Of a stretch of DNA of 64,000 bases, positions 1 to 9,497 are shown piece after piece. The translations under genes and the position numbers were made by a program. The stretch is taken from contig NZ_BCFL01000018.1 of assembly GCF_002217755.1 (NCBI RefSeq), positions 620,001 to 684,000 of the forward strand, in the 5' to 3' direction. Below the pieces are notes generated by a model that saw nothing but the letters and a program-made list of their open reading frames with translations, did not search any database and was not told where the DNA came from. The DNA is from Streptomyces hyaluromycini (lineage in GTDB: Bacteria; Actinomycetota; Actinomycetes; Streptomycetales; Streptomycetaceae). Every line of letters begins with the position of its first letter. Position 1 is the stretch's first letter.

Positions 1-933
1 GACCTGGTCGATCTGCCCGACGCGGAGATCGTGGCGGTGGCCTCGCGGTCCCCGGAGTCGGCGGCGGGGTTCGCCGAGCGGTTCGGGATCGGGCGGGCGT
101 ACGGCGACTGGGAGTCGCTGGCCCGGGACGAGGACGTCGACATCGTGTACGTCGCCACTCCGCACTCGGCGCACCGGGCGGCCGCCGGGCTGTGTCTGGA
201 GGCCGGGCGCAACGTGCTGTGCGAGAAGGCGTTCACGGTCAACGGCCGTGAGGCCGGGGAGCTCGTGGCGCTGGCGAAGGAGCACGACCGCTTCCTGATG
301 GAGGCGATGTGGATGTACTGCAACCCGCTGGTGCGGCGGCTGACGGCGCTGGTCGCGGACGGGGCGATCGGCGAGGTGCGGACGGTGCAGGCGGACTTCG
401 GACTGGAGGGCCCGTTCCCGCCGGCGCACCGGCTGCGGGACCCGGCGCTGGCCGGGGGCGCGCTGCTCGACCTGGGGGTGTACCCGGTGTCGTTCGCGCA
501 CCTGCTGCTCGGCGAGCCGGACGGGATGTCGGCGCGAGCGGTGCTCTCGGACGAGGGCGTCGATCTTCAGACGGGTGCACTGCTCTCCTGGGAGAGCGGC
601 GCTCTCGCAGCGGTGCACTGCTCCATCGTGGGCGGCACCGGCACCACCGCCTCGGTCACCGGTTCGCGCGGCCGCATCGACATCCCGGACGGCTTCTTCA
701 ACCCCGAGCGCTTCGTGCTGCACCGCGACGGCCGGGACCCGGAGGAGTTCGCCCTGGACCCGGCCGACGGGCCGCGCAACACACTGCGCCACGAGGCCCG
801 CGAGGTCATGCGCGCGCTACGGTCCGGCGAGACCGAATCCCCACTCGTACCGCTGAACGGCACCCTCGCGGTCATGCGCACCCTGGACACCCTCCGCAAC
901 CAGATCGGCGTGCACTACCCGGGCGAGCTGTAA
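1..933 (+). CDS. Gfo/Idh/MocA family oxidoreductase (5' end outside window)
   Basis: The frame is open from base 1, so the start codon and the N-terminal Rossmann glycine motif lie upstream; about 310 residues are visible. The visible part fits an NAD(P)-dependent dehydrogenase of the Gfo/Idh/MocA family: after the cofactor half comes VYVATPHSAHRAA, then NVLCEKAFTVN, where the EK pair is the family's conserved EKP-type element holding the catalytic lysine. It then has a C-terminal alpha/beta domain with GGALLDLGVYPVSFAHLLLG, the typical G-G-x-L-x-D-x-G-x-Y stretch. The family acts on sugars, inositols or trans-dihydrodiols; the substrate cannot be told here. It ends with TAA, followed by an intergenic hairpin and repeat, so it is probably the last gene of its transcript. 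Confidence 0.85.
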   Translation, partial: DLVDLPDAEIVAVASRSPESAAGFAERFGIGRAYGDWESLARDEDVDIVYVATPHSAHRAAAGLCLEAGRNVLCEKAFTVNGREAGELVALAKEHDRFLMEAMWMYCNPLVRRLTALVADGAIGEVRTVQADFGLEGPFPPAHRLRDPALAGGALLDLGVYPVSFAHLLLGEPDGMSARAVLSDEGVDLQTGALLSWESGALAAVHCSIVGGTGTTASVTGSRGRIDIPDGFFNPERFVLHRDGRDPEEFALDPADGPRNTLRHEAREVMRALRSGETESPLVPLNGTLAVMRTLDTLRNQIGVHYPGEL

Positions 934-985
934 AAACGCCCCCGAAGTAAAGGCGCCCCGAGCTCTTCTGGCGCCCCGAAGTGAA

Positions 986-1071
986 GCGCCCCGATAGGGG
1001 CGCGGGGCTGTATCTGATATGCGGCTCCGCCGCGTGGGCGCGACCAGCCACAACGGCGCGGCACCCGACCA
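986..1071 (+). repeat. Streptomyces intergenic palindromic repeat, copy 1 (with hairpin)
   Basis: The block opens with a hairpin, GCGCCCC-GATA-GGGGCGC (986-1003), followed by a tract containing GCGGCTCCGCCGCGTGGGCG (itself partly palindromic, GCGGCTCCGCCGC) and GACCAGCCAC. A closely similar copy lies inverted at 28016-28098. Short GCGCCCCGA units also precede it (953-985). It sits just after the stop of the oxidoreductase, where it may serve as a transcription terminator; that role is inferred. Confidence 0.75.
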
Positions 1072-1118
1072 AGCACGCAACGCGGCCCTCCCCAGCAGAG
1101 CGCCTACGCTGCGACCCC

Positions 1119-1877
1119 ATGAACACCAAGCAACCAAAGATCGCGGTGGTCACCGGCGCCGGTTCCGGCATCGGCCGCGCCGTGGCCACGGAGCTGCTCC
1201 GGGCCGGCTGGTCGGTGGCGCTGGCCGGCCGGCGCCCGGCGACGCTGGAGGAGACCGCGGCGCTGGTGCCCGAGGGCGCCTCGCTCGCCGTACGGACCGA
1301 CGTCGCGCAACCCGGCGACGTGACCGGGCTGTTCGCGGCGGCCGTGGACCGGTTCGGGCGGGTGGACCTGCTGTTCAACAACGCGGGGATCAACGGCCCC
1401 CGCGACGTGCCGGTCGAGGACCTGCCCTACGACGCGTGGCGGCACGTCGTGGACACCAACCTCAACGGGGCGTTCCTGTGCGCGCAGGCGGCGTTCCGGC
1501 AGATGAAGGAGCAGGAGCCGCAGGGCGGGCGGATCATCAACAACGGGTCCGTCTCGGCGCACACGCCCCGCCCGCGCTCCGTCGCCTACACCGCGACCAA
1601 GCACGCGCTCACGGGACTGACCAAGTCCCTGTCCCTCGACGGACGGCCGTACGGCATCGCGGTCGGGCAGATCGACATCGGCAACGCGGCGACGGACATG
1701 ACGGCCCGGATGCAGACCGGCGCACTGCAGGCGAACGGGGAGATCGCCCCGGAACCCGTGATGGACGTGGCCGACGTGGCGCGGACCGTGCGGCACATGG
1801 CCGAGCTGCCGTCGGCGGCGAACGTGCAGTTCGCGACGGTGCTGGCGACGGCGATGCCGTACGTGGGCCGGGGCTGA
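1119..1877 (+). CDS. SDR family NAD(P)-dependent oxidoreductase
   Basis: This is a 252-residue classical short-chain dehydrogenase/reductase. Near the N-terminus is the cofactor motif TGAGSGIG, followed by NNAG and the catalytic residues Ser (NGSVSAHT) and YTATK (YxxxK) at the expected spacing. I chose the ATG at 1119 because it puts the glycine motif about 11 residues from the N-terminus, as in the family; the open frame continues upstream only through the intergenic repeat. An arginine in the first strand-loop region (LAGRR) suggests NADP(H) preference, which is inference. It probably forms a monocistronic unit ending before the convergent carboxypeptidase gene. Confidence 0.9.
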   Translation: MNTKQPKIAVVTGAGSGIGRAVATELLRAGWSVALAGRRPATLEETAALVPEGASLAVRTDVAQPGDVTGLFAAAVDRFGRVDLLFNNAGINGPRDVPVEDLPYDAWRHVVDTNLNGAFLCAQAAFRQMKEQEPQGGRIINNGSVSAHTPRPRSVAYTATKHALTGLTKSLSLDGRPYGIAVGQIDIGNAATDMTARMQTGALQANGEIAPEPVMDVADVARTVRHMAELPSAANVQFATVLATAMPYVGRG

Positions 1878-2035
1878 ACCGCCGTTCAGTCGGACAATCC
1901 ACAACCTGCACAACCGGAATTCAGACGTCCGCGGTATTGCGGCCGGTAACGGGCCTATGCTCGACTCTCCTCCACCAGAACTTCACAGTTGGGGCTCTGG
2001 CATTCCGCAGCCCGCCGACCACACCGAGGGGGGAG

Positions 2036-2117
2036 GCGGCAGCCGTTCCACCGGACCGGGTGGGGGTGGACCCGCGTGGGACCGCGGGTACGCACCGGTG
2101 GGTGGGGCGGCTGCCGC
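2036..2117. terminator. Inverted repeat between convergent genes
   Basis: GCGGCAGCC at 2036-2044 is complemented by GGCTGCCGC at 2109-2117, with a G-rich 64-base loop between. The repeat lies just beyond the ends of the SDR (+) and the carboxypeptidase (-), so it could end transcription from either side. The long loop makes this a weak call. Confidence 0.3.
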
Positions 2118-2123
2118 GTGACG

Positions 2124-3356
2124 TCAACCGGCCGGTGTGTCACCCGGGTCGGGGACAGCCGCGGTAGCGGCAGCGGCCGCCCGCCGTCGCCGGCGCAGCG
2201 CCCACGTCCCCGCACCCAGCAGCGCGAGCGCTCCCGCCGCGCCGCCCGCGAGCGGCCACGGCGACGTCCCGGAGGACGCCGAACCGGCCGCCGCCGTCCC
2301 CGAACCGGCCGCCCCCGCGGCCCCCTTGCCCTTCGACGGCGACGCGCTCGCGCTCGCCCCGCCCTCGCTCAGCGGATCGACCAGCGTGCCCACCGGCCGC
2401 GCCGAACCCCCCTTCCCGAAACCCCAGTCGAGCAGCGCGGCGGTCTGCTCGTACACGGCGTTGGTGCCGGGGTCCGGGTGCATCACGGTGACCAGCAGGG
2501 TGCGGCCGTCCCGGGTGGCACCGCCGGTGAAGGTGTTGCCGGCGTGGCTGGTGTAGCCGTTCTTCACGCCGAACAGGCCCTTGTAGACGTCGAGCCCCCA
2601 GGCACCGGTGAGCAGGCGGTCGGTGTTCTGGATCTGGAAGGTCTTCTTGCCGCCGGCCGGGAAGTTCGCGGTCCGCGTGCCGCAGTAGCCGCGGAAGTCG
2701 TCGTCCTTCAGCCCGTGCCGGGCGAAGAGGGTCAGGTCGTACGCCGACGAGAGCTGGCCGGGGTGGTCGAAGCCGTCGGGGCTGACCACATGGGTGTCGA
2801 GGGCCTGCAGGTCGGCCGCCTTGGCCTGCATCTCGGCGACGGTCTTCGCGATCCCGCCGTTCATGTGGGAGAGCACGTGCACGGCATCGTTGCCGGAGCG
2901 CAGGAAGACGCCCTGCCACAGCTGCTCGACGGTGTAGGTGAGGCCGGGCTTGATGCCGACCAGGCTGGAGCCGGCCGGGACGTCGGAGATGTCGGAGTCC
3001 TTGACCTGGTAGCGCTCGGTCCGCTCGAACTTCTTCAGCACGGTGTCCGCGAAGAGCATCTTCAGGGTGGAGGCGGGCGCCAGCCGCCGGTGCGCGTTGT
3101 ACGAGGCGAGCACCTCACCGCTGTCGCAGTCGGCGAGCAGCCAGGCGCGGGCGGTGATCTTCTTCGGCAGGCCGGTGGCACCGCGCACCTGTATGCCGCC
3201 GCGGGCCAGCCGCTCGCCGCCTATGACGGCGGCGGCCGTGGCAGTGGCGGCGGCCGTGGCGGTGGCGGCCGAGGCGGGAGCCGCCGCGGACAGGGGAAGA
3301 GCGGCGGCCGTCAGTCCAAGGGCGGCACGCCGTGTCAGCCGAGAGGAATCGCGCAT
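2124..3356 (-). CDS. D-alanyl-D-alanine carboxypeptidase (DacA/PBP5 type)
   Basis: This 410-residue exported serine-type DD-carboxypeptidase trims the terminal D-Ala of peptidoglycan stem peptides. The signal region carries a twin-arginine-like TRRAALGL and an AAAPASA cleavage zone near residue 30. The three active-site motifs are present: STLK (S96-K99), SGN (154-156) and K265-N-G. The last is the KNG variant in place of KTG, which is usual for actinobacterial enzymes. After the peptidase domain come an Ala/Ser/Gly-rich linker, a hydrophobic segment (WPLAGGAAGALALLGAGTW) and an RRRRR tail, so the enzyme is anchored by its C-terminus. The start is the ATG at 3356, right before MRDSSRLTRR; an in-frame GTG five codons upstream is less likely. 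Confidence 0.9.
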   Translation of the reverse strand: MRDSSRLTRRAALGLTAAALPLSAAAPASAATATAAATATAAAVIGGERLARGGIQVRGATGLPKKITARAWLLADCDSGEVLASYNAHRRLAPASTLKMLFADTVLKKFERTERYQVKDSDISDVPAGSSLVGIKPGLTYTVEQLWQGVFLRSGNDAVHVLSHMNGGIAKTVAEMQAKAADLQALDTHVVSPDGFDHPGQLSSAYDLTLFARHGLKDDDFRGYCGTRTANFPAGGKKTFQIQNTDRLLTGAWGLDVYKGLFGVKNGYTSHAGNTFTGGATRDGRTLLVTVMHPDPGTNAVYEQTAALLDWGFGKGGSARPVGTLVDPLSEGGASASASPSKGKGAAGAAGSGTAAAGSASSGTSPWPLAGGAAGALALLGAGTWALRRRRRAAAAATAAVPDPGDTPAG

Positions 3357-3556
3357 CCCGGGACCGTACACCGCAGGCCACCGGGGCTACCTGGCAGTAC
3401 CCCCTCGCCCGCCCAGGAATTTCCTGTCTTATGAAAGTTTGCTAAGACCTCCCCGTTTCTCAGCTCTGACACATCCTTTACCCAGGGCTGCTCAAAGGTT
3501 TCTCCCTAGCTTGAGCTCGCGTCCACAGCGGGCGCCAAGAACCTTCGAGGAACGGG

Positions 3557-5020
3557 ATGTTTGGCATCTATCTCAAGCGCGAGCTGGGCCGCAGAAAGAA
3601 GGCGGCCCTGGTCATCGCTCTGGGTCTGGCGCTCGGTATCGCGCTGGTCATCACGGTCAACTCGGTGTCGGCCGGCATGACCCAGGCGCAGGACAAGGTC
3701 CTCAAGTCGCTGTACGGCCTCGGGACCGACATGACGGTCACCAAGGCCCGTACCGCGCCGACCTCGGGCAGCTCCGGCGGTCCGAACTTCAAGTTCGACG
3801 CCAAGTCCAGCAGCAGCTCCACCCAGAGTTCGGACCGGGTGCAGACCCAGGGCGGTCAGGCCCTGAAGTCGTCCCTGGTCACCAAGGTCGCCGACCAGAC
3901 GGGCGTGGAGAGCGCGGTCGGAGCGCTCTCCCTCAACGTCACCAAGGTCGACGGCTCCTTCACCCAGGGCAAGGCGAAGTCCTCCACCAGCGGGAGCAGC
4001 AGCACCAGCGGCGGCGGCCAGGGCCAGCCGGGCGGCGGCACCGCCACCGGTCAGCCGCAGGTCCAGGGCGGCGGCGCCAACTTCAACGTCAACAGCTACT
4101 CCGTGGCCGGCGTCGACGTGGCCCACCAGGGCCTCGGCCCGCTGTCCACCATGAAGATCACCACGGGCAAGACCTTCACCTCCGCGCAGACCAGCGCCAA
4201 GGTCGCGGTGGTCAGCAAGTCGTACGCCAAGGAGAAGAAGTACAAGGTCGGCTCGACCTTCAAGATCTCCAGCACCAAGTTCACGGTCATCGGCATCGCG
4301 ACCCCGGACAGCAGCGAGTCCGACACCGACGTGTTCGTGCCGCTGAAGGTCGCGCAGACCCTCGGCGACGCCAAGAACCAGGTCACCACGATCTACGTCA
4401 AGGCGACCGACTCCAAGCAGATCTCCGCCGTGAAGAAGGAGATCACCGCCAACATCTCCGGTACGACGGTCACCACCTCCGCCGACCTGGCGTCCACCGT
4501 CTCCGGTTCCCTCTCCACCGCCTCCAGCCTGGCGACCAGCGTCGGCAAGTGGCTGTCCATCGCGGTGCTGGTCGCGGCCTTCCTGGTGGCGGCCCTGCTG
4601 ACCTCCTCCGCAGTGTCCCGCCGGGTGCGTGAGTTCGGCACCCTGAAGGCGCTCGGCTGGCCCTCGCGCAACGTGACCCGCCAGGTCGTCGGCGAGTCCA
4701 TGGTCAACGGCCTGATCGGCGGCGCCCTCGGCATCGCCCTCGGGCTGGGCGCGGCCTACGCGGTCACCGCGATCAGCCCGAAGCTGACCGCCCAGGTGGG
4801 CAGCACCGGCGGTGGCGCGGGCGGCGGCCCGGGCGGCGGCGGTCCCGGCCAGCAGGCCTCCCAGAACACCCTGGAGATCGCGCTGTCCGCGCCCGTCTCC
4901 CTGACCACCATCGCGCTCGCGGTCGGCCTCGCGGTCACCGGCGGTCTGATCGCCGGCGCGATGGGCGGCTGGCGCGCCTCCCGGATGCGCCCGGCCGACG
5001 CCCTGCGCAGCGTCTCGTAA
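3557..5020 (+). CDS. ABC transporter permease, FtsX/MacB type
   Basis: This 487-residue membrane protein has one N-terminal transmembrane helix (AALVIALGLALGIALVITVN) and a large extracytoplasmic region with several Ser/Gly-rich inserts. Three further helices follow at the C-terminus, around the FtsX-type core REFGTLKALGW, a signature of MacB/LolCE-like permeases. Such permeases do not move substrate across the bilayer in the usual way; they transmit force to periplasmic or cell-wall partners or extrude peptides and lipids. The ATPase partner follows 86 bases downstream in the same direction, so the two form an operon. Gly-rich runs such as GGGAGGGPGGGG before the last helices are probably flexible surface loops. 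The substrate is unknown. Confidence 0.88.
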   Translation: MFGIYLKRELGRRKKAALVIALGLALGIALVITVNSVSAGMTQAQDKVLKSLYGLGTDMTVTKARTAPTSGSSGGPNFKFDAKSSSSSTQSSDRVQTQGGQALKSSLVTKVADQTGVESAVGALSLNVTKVDGSFTQGKAKSSTSGSSSTSGGGQGQPGGGTATGQPQVQGGGANFNVNSYSVAGVDVAHQGLGPLSTMKITTGKTFTSAQTSAKVAVVSKSYAKEKKYKVGSTFKISSTKFTVIGIATPDSSESDTDVFVPLKVAQTLGDAKNQVTTIYVKATDSKQISAVKKEITANISGTTVTTSADLASTVSGSLSTASSLATSVGKWLSIAVLVAAFLVAALLTSSAVSRRVREFGTLKALGWPSRNVTRQVVGESMVNGLIGGALGIALGLGAAYAVTAISPKLTAQVGSTGGGAGGGPGGGGPGQQASQNTLEIALSAPVSLTTIALAVGLAVTGGLIAGAMGGWRASRMRPADALRSVS

Positions 5021-5106
5021 CTCCCCGCCCCCCTCGAAGCCGGGGCGCCGCTTCCACTCCCCCCGGGACGCGGCGCCCCACCCCCTTACCAGCCAGTGGA
5101 GAACCC

Positions 5107-5907
<801 letters not shown>

Positions 5908-5934
5908 CCGCGGTCAGTGGGCGGCCGGGGCCGC

Positions 5935-6921
5935 TCACCGCCCGAGGAGACGGTCGATCTCGGCCATCTGCTCGGCGGTGAGCGGCCCCTTCGCGATCGC
6001 GCCGGCGTTCTGCTCGGCCTGCGCGACGGACCGGAAGCCGGGGATCGGGACCGTGCGCGGGCTGCGGGCCCAGATCCAGCCGAGGGCGCCCTGGGCGAGG
6101 GTGCGGCCGTCGCTAGTGAGGAGATCGCGCAGGGCCTCGATCCGCTCGACCCACGCGGGATCGGCGCCGTCGCCGTCCCCGAACCCGGGCAGCCAGGCCG
6201 GGGGCCTGCTGCGGATGTCGCCGGCCGCGGCGCCCGCCCGCCGCCCGCCCAGCAACCCCATGGCGAGCGGGCTGCGGTTGACGGCGGCGAGGTCCGACTT
6301 CTCGGCCAGCGCGATGAGTTGCGGAGCATCCTGGAGCACGTTGAGGGTGTGCTGCACGGCCGCGCAGTGCGGTCCCTCGGCGAAGACGGCGGCGCGGGCG
6401 GGGTCGTCGGTGCTCCAGCCGTAGGCCCGGATCAGCCCCTCGCCGACCAACTCCTCGCAGACGTCGCGGAGTTCGGCGGCTCGGGCCGGGTCGGCGTCGG
6501 AGAGGTGGAGCTGGTAGAGGTCCACGTGGTCGGCGCCCAGGCGGCGCAGGGAGGCGGTGAGGGCGCGGCGGACGTGGGCCGGGGAGTCGTCGCTGCCGGT
6601 GAGCGTACGGCTCCCCTCGTCGAAGACGTTGCCCCACTTGGTGGCGACGACCACGTCGTCCCGGCGCTTGCCGAGGGCTCGGCCGAGGACGCGCTCGCTG
6701 TGGCCGGCGCCGTAGGTGTCGGCGGTGTCGAAGAACGTCACGCCGAGGTCGAGGGCGCGCTGGACCGCCCGTACGGACTCCTCGTCGTCGACCTTGCCCC
6801 AGCCGAGCGGCTGGCCGGTGGCGTCCTGCCACTCGCCTCCGATCGCCCAGCAGCCGAAGCCGAGCGCGCTGACGCGGATGCCGGAACGTCCCAGGGTCCT
6901 GGTGGTGCTGTCGGTTTCCAT
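5935..6921 (-). CDS. Aldo/keto reductase
   Basis: This 328-residue NADPH-dependent oxidoreductase has a TIM-barrel fold. The start METDSTTRTLG leads into the usual first strand LGRSGIRVSALGFGCWAIGG. The catalytic tetrad is visible: Asp and Tyr in FFDTADTYGAGHSE, Lys in VVVATKWG, and His in VDLYQLHLSD. The C-terminal cofactor loop reads PIPGFRSVAQAEQNAGA. It resembles the AKR subfamilies annotated as general stress or sugar-aldehyde reductases (YajO/Tas-like). I chose the ATG at 6921 over the much longer open frame because the family signature begins right after it. Confidence 0.9.
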   Translation of the reverse strand: METDSTTRTLGRSGIRVSALGFGCWAIGGEWQDATGQPLGWGKVDDEESVRAVQRALDLGVTFFDTADTYGAGHSERVLGRALGKRRDDVVVATKWGNVFDEGSRTLTGSDDSPAHVRRALTASLRRLGADHVDLYQLHLSDADPARAAELRDVCEELVGEGLIRAYGWSTDDPARAAVFAEGPHCAAVQHTLNVLQDAPQLIALAEKSDLAAVNRSPLAMGLLGGRRAGAAAGDIRSRPPAWLPGFGDGDGADPAWVERIEALRDLLTSDGRTLAQGALGWIWARSPRTVPIPGFRSVAQAEQNAGAIAKGPLTAEQMAEIDRLLGR

Positions 6922-6979
6922 GACCGAGACGCTAGGAGTTGAAGTGCACGCCAAGGCAAGGGAATTACCGGGCGGGCTG

Positions 6980-7306
6980 CTACGCCTCCCCGGTCTCGAA
7001 GCGGGAGATGCGGCCGTCGTCCTCGACCGTGAAGTCCCAGCGGGTGACCATCTCGCCCCAGGTGTCGTTGCGGTAGTGGGCGAGCAGGGAGCGGCCGCCG
7101 TTGGACTCGTTGTCGACGTCGAGGTGGCCGTTGGAGGAGAAGATCTCCCGGTCGATCCAGTCGTCGAGGTTCCGGTCGGAGCCGTCGTCCGCCATGGTCG
7201 CGTCCTCGGTGAGGAGCCTGCGGAAGCTGTCACGGTCGCTGGCGTTGACGGCGGTGACGAAGGCCCGGACGGCGGGGTCGCTGAGCTTGGCAGTCTTGAT
7301 CGTCAT
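6980..7306 (-). CDS. NTF2-like (SnoaL-type) protein
   Basis: This small protein of 108 residues starts MTIKTAKLSDPAVRAFVTAVNASD. A helix of that kind followed by FRRLLTEDATMADDGSDRN and, later, a beta-rich half (TRWDFTVEDDGRISRFETGEA) is the layout of the NTF2/SnoaL alpha+beta cone fold. The fold serves in many small hydrolases, isomerases and binding proteins, so no reaction can be assigned. It lies 58 bases upstream of the aldo/keto reductase on the same strand, and the two may be co-transcribed. An alternative start five codons upstream (7321) exists. Confidence 0.7.
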   Translation of the reverse strand: MTIKTAKLSDPAVRAFVTAVNASDRDSFRRLLTEDATMADDGSDRNLDDWIDREIFSSNGHLDVDNESNGGRSLLAHYRNDTWGEMVTRWDFTVEDDGRISRFETGEA

Positions 7307-7430
7307 GTCAGTCAGCCTCACATCGGCACCGGGGGCCCGCCACCCGAACGGCGGCGAGGAGGGGCCGACCGGGTGTGCCGGGTGCGACGGTGGAGACCTT
7401 CGTGATCCGCTGTCGCCGACGGGAGCCCTC

Positions 7431-7976
7431 GTGACCTGCTACGACCGACGTGACATGGGCCTGCTGCTGCTCCGGCTGGGGACCGGCGGGGTGCTGGCGG
7501 CGCACGGCGCGCAGAAGCTGTTCGGCTGGTTCGGCGGGGGCGGGATCGAGGGGACGGGCAAGTTCATGGAGTCGGTCGGGTACGCGCCCGGGACGCAGAG
7601 CGCGCTGGCGGCGGGGCTGGCGGAGGCGGGCGGCGGGACGCTGCTGGCGCTGGGCCTGGCGACCCCGGCGGCGGGGGCCGCGGCGGCCGGGGCGATGGCG
7701 GGCGCGACCGCCCTGCACATGCCGAACGGCTTCTTCGCCCAGGAGGGCGGGTACGAGTACGCGGCGACCCTGGCCCTGGCCGCCTCGGGCCTGGCCGTCG
7801 CGGGCCCCGGCCGGCTGTCCCTGGACCACGCGTTCGGGCACCTCTTCGACCGGGGCTGGATGGTCCCGGCGGCGCTGGGTGTGACGGCGGCGGTGACGGC
7901 GGCGGTGATCGGCGCACGGAACCGGCGGGTGCAGCGGGCCGAGGAGGGGAAGCAGGAGGCGCTGTTCGAGGATTAG
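7431..7976 (+). CDS. DoxX family membrane protein
   Basis: This 181-residue integral membrane protein has about four helices. The N-terminus DRRDMGLLLLRLGTGGVLA followed by HGAQKLFGWFGGGG is the characteristic DoxX opening; later comes GATALHMPNGFFAQEGGYEY, with the conserved GYEY-type element. DoxX proteins are linked to thiol/redox homeostasis or quinone-dependent oxidation, but most lack a defined reaction. I chose the GTG at 7431 because MTCYDRRD-type starts are usual for Streptomyces homologues (recall, not computed); the ATG at 7455 is the alternative. It is divergent from the NTF2-like gene and 29 bases before the interrupted MazG-like gene. Confidence 0.82.
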   Translation: MTCYDRRDMGLLLLRLGTGGVLAAHGAQKLFGWFGGGGIEGTGKFMESVGYAPGTQSALAAGLAEAGGGTLLALGLATPAAGAAAAGAMAGATALHMPNGFFAQEGGYEYAATLALAASGLAVAGPGRLSLDHAFGHLFDRGWMVPAALGVTAAVTAAVIGARNRRVQRAEEGKQEALFED

Positions 7977-8005
7977 CGGCCGGGCGGGGTGGCAGGCTCT
8001 CGGCC

Positions 8006-8241
8006 ATGACGGAACAGCGGACGACACCGCCTGCGGAGGCCACGGACGCCCCGGACCTGTGGAGCTCCGTCGAGGACCTCTGGACCTGGCTGGACGCCGA
8101 CCGGAAGCACGGCGGCGAGACCGGCCTCGTGCTGCGCATGCTCAAGCTCACGGAGGAGGTCGGCGAGGTCGCCCAGGCGGTGATCGGAGCGACCGGCCAG
8201 AACCCCCGCAAGGGCAACAGCCACACCTGTTATCTCTAGTA
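8006..8241 (+). pseudogene. MazG-like pyrophosphohydrolase, 5' part, interrupted by element
   Basis: The first 74 codons of a MazG-like gene are followed by four aberrant codons (CYL, stop at 8237-8239) contributed by the inserted element. The visible part has the conserved Trp-rich start DLWSSVEDLWTWLDA and the metal-binding helix LKLTEEVGEVAQAVIG with the family's EExxE-type acidic residues. The gene breaks inside NSHTW: codons up to T (8225-8227) are native, and the TGG for Trp is completed only at 14520. Joining 8006-8227 to 14520-14708 restores an uninterrupted 136-residue frame. Whether the truncated product keeps activity is doubtful, because the second helix pair is missing. Confidence 0.85.
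8224..8235 (+). repeat. Left junction of element: core CACCTG plus TTATCT
   Basis: CACCTG (8224-8229) lies at the end of the native MazG sequence and recurs at 14516-14521 at the other boundary. Directly inside comes TTATCT (8230-8235), the inverse of AGATAA (14510-14515) at the right end. A subterminal CGTGACAGACA (8286-8296) resembles CGTGACTGACA at 14457-14467, possibly recombinase arm sites. The layout is direct reading; the function is inferred. Confidence 0.7.
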
Positions 8242-8315
8242 GGTCCTGAAGTTCAGTTACCTAAGTGACGTTTGCGCGTTCTCTACGTGACAGACAACTA
8301 TCTTGGGGGACTTCA

Positions 8316-9497
8316 GTGACGTTAGCCGGACTCTCTTCCGTGCCCCGCGCCTACCGGGCCGAGAAAGCCATCAGGCCCGCTGACGGGGCAACGACGTGGA
8401 TCGTCATCAGCAGGGACTACGAGATCCACCCTGAGGCGACTTCGTACCTGACCGCCCTGGCCTCCCAGGAGGACGCATCCGTCAATACCTTGCGCAGCTA
8501 CGCGGGACGGGTGGCGCTGTATCTGTCCTACTGTGCGGAGTTCGGCATCTGCTGGTCGGCACCCACCGTCGTGCAGCTTGCTCAGTTCCTGCACTGGCTG
8601 GTTGACGAACCCCTGCCGGCCAGGAGTCAGAGGGTGCTTGCCGGGCCCCGGCACCGCAGTAAGAAGACCGCGAACGCGATCATGACCACCTCGTGCCAGT
8701 TCCTCAGGCACTGCTCCCTGCACGGGTGGGTCACCGCAGACTTGATCGCCCTGCTGACCGAGCCGAGGCTTCTCCACCACATGCCGGCCGGTTACAACAC
8801 CGGTGAGGACGATCAGTACCGCATTGTCCGTGCACGGAAGCTGAAGTTCAAAGTCGCGGTCTCCGGCTACGAGTACCTGACCGACGAGCAGATCCTCCGC
8901 ATCATCGACCTCACGTGCCACGCTCGAGACCGGTTCCTGGTGACACTCCTGGCAGAAACGGGTGTGCGTATCGGGGAAGCCCTGGGCCTGCGGCGGGAGG
9001 ACATGCACTTGCTGTCGAACTCGACGACGCTCGGGTGTCCCACGGTCGGCCCTCACATCCATGTGCGCCGTCGCCAGAACTCCAACGGAGCCCTGGCCAA
9101 GTCACGGCAGCCCCGATCGGTCCCCGTCAGTGACGACCTGGTCGGACTCTACGCCGACTACGAGTGGGAACGGGAGGCCGTATCCGAGGCCGCGTCCTGC
9201 GACATGACGTTCGTCAACCTGTTCCGTGCGCCCTTGGGCTCGCCGATGAAGTACCAAGCCACGTACGACCTGTTCGCGCGGCTTGCCAAACGGGTGGGCT
9301 TCGCCACCCGGCCGCACATGTTCCGGCACTCGGCTGCGACCCGGTGGATTCGCCAGGGCAAGCAGCGCCACGTGGTACAGAACTTGCTCGGTCATGTCAG
9401 CGAGCAGTCGATGGAGATCTACCTGCACGCCAGTGACCAGGAAAAGCGGGACGCTGTGACGGCGGTCTCGGAGATGCGAAGGGCCGCGCAGCGGTGA
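8316..9497 (+). CDS. Tyrosine recombinase, TnpA-like
   Basis: This site-specific recombinase has about 393 residues. The N-terminal SAM-like DNA-binding domain includes SVNTLRSYAGRVALYLSYC. The C-terminal catalytic domain has Arg218 in ETGVRIGEALGL, H334-M-F-R337 (HxxR), the downstream His in LLGHVSEQS, and the nucleophile Tyr369 in SMEIYLHAS, so all catalytic residues are in place. I chose the GTG at 8316 because GGGGGA (8305-8310) sits 5 bases upstream; a GTG at 8265 is possible but lacks a good RBS. Its stop overlaps the start of the next recombinase (GTGA), which implies translational coupling. The transcript starts very near the left end of the element, so a promoter probably lies in 8230-8300. 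Confidence 0.88.
   Translation: MTLAGLSSVPRAYRAEKAIRPADGATTWIVISRDYEIHPEATSYLTALASQEDASVNTLRSYAGRVALYLSYCAEFGICWSAPTVVQLAQFLHWLVDEPLPARSQRVLAGPRHRSKKTANAIMTTSCQFLRHCSLHGWVTADLIALLTEPRLLHHMPAGYNTGEDDQYRIVRARKLKFKVAVSGYEYLTDEQILRIIDLTCHARDRFLVTLLAETGVRIGEALGLRREDMHLLSNSTTLGCPTVGPHIHVRRRQNSNGALAKSRQPRSVPVSDDLVGLYADYEWEREAVSEAASCDMTFVNLFRAPLGSPMKYQATYDLFARLAKRVGFATRPHMFRHSAATRWIRQGKQRHVVQNLLGHVSEQSMEIYLHASDQEKRDAVTAVSEMRRAAQR

Noticed and set aside
1989-3434. Plus-strand 481-codon frame
   Set aside because: Antisense to the DD-carboxypeptidase, whose STLK, SGN and KNG motifs are intact.
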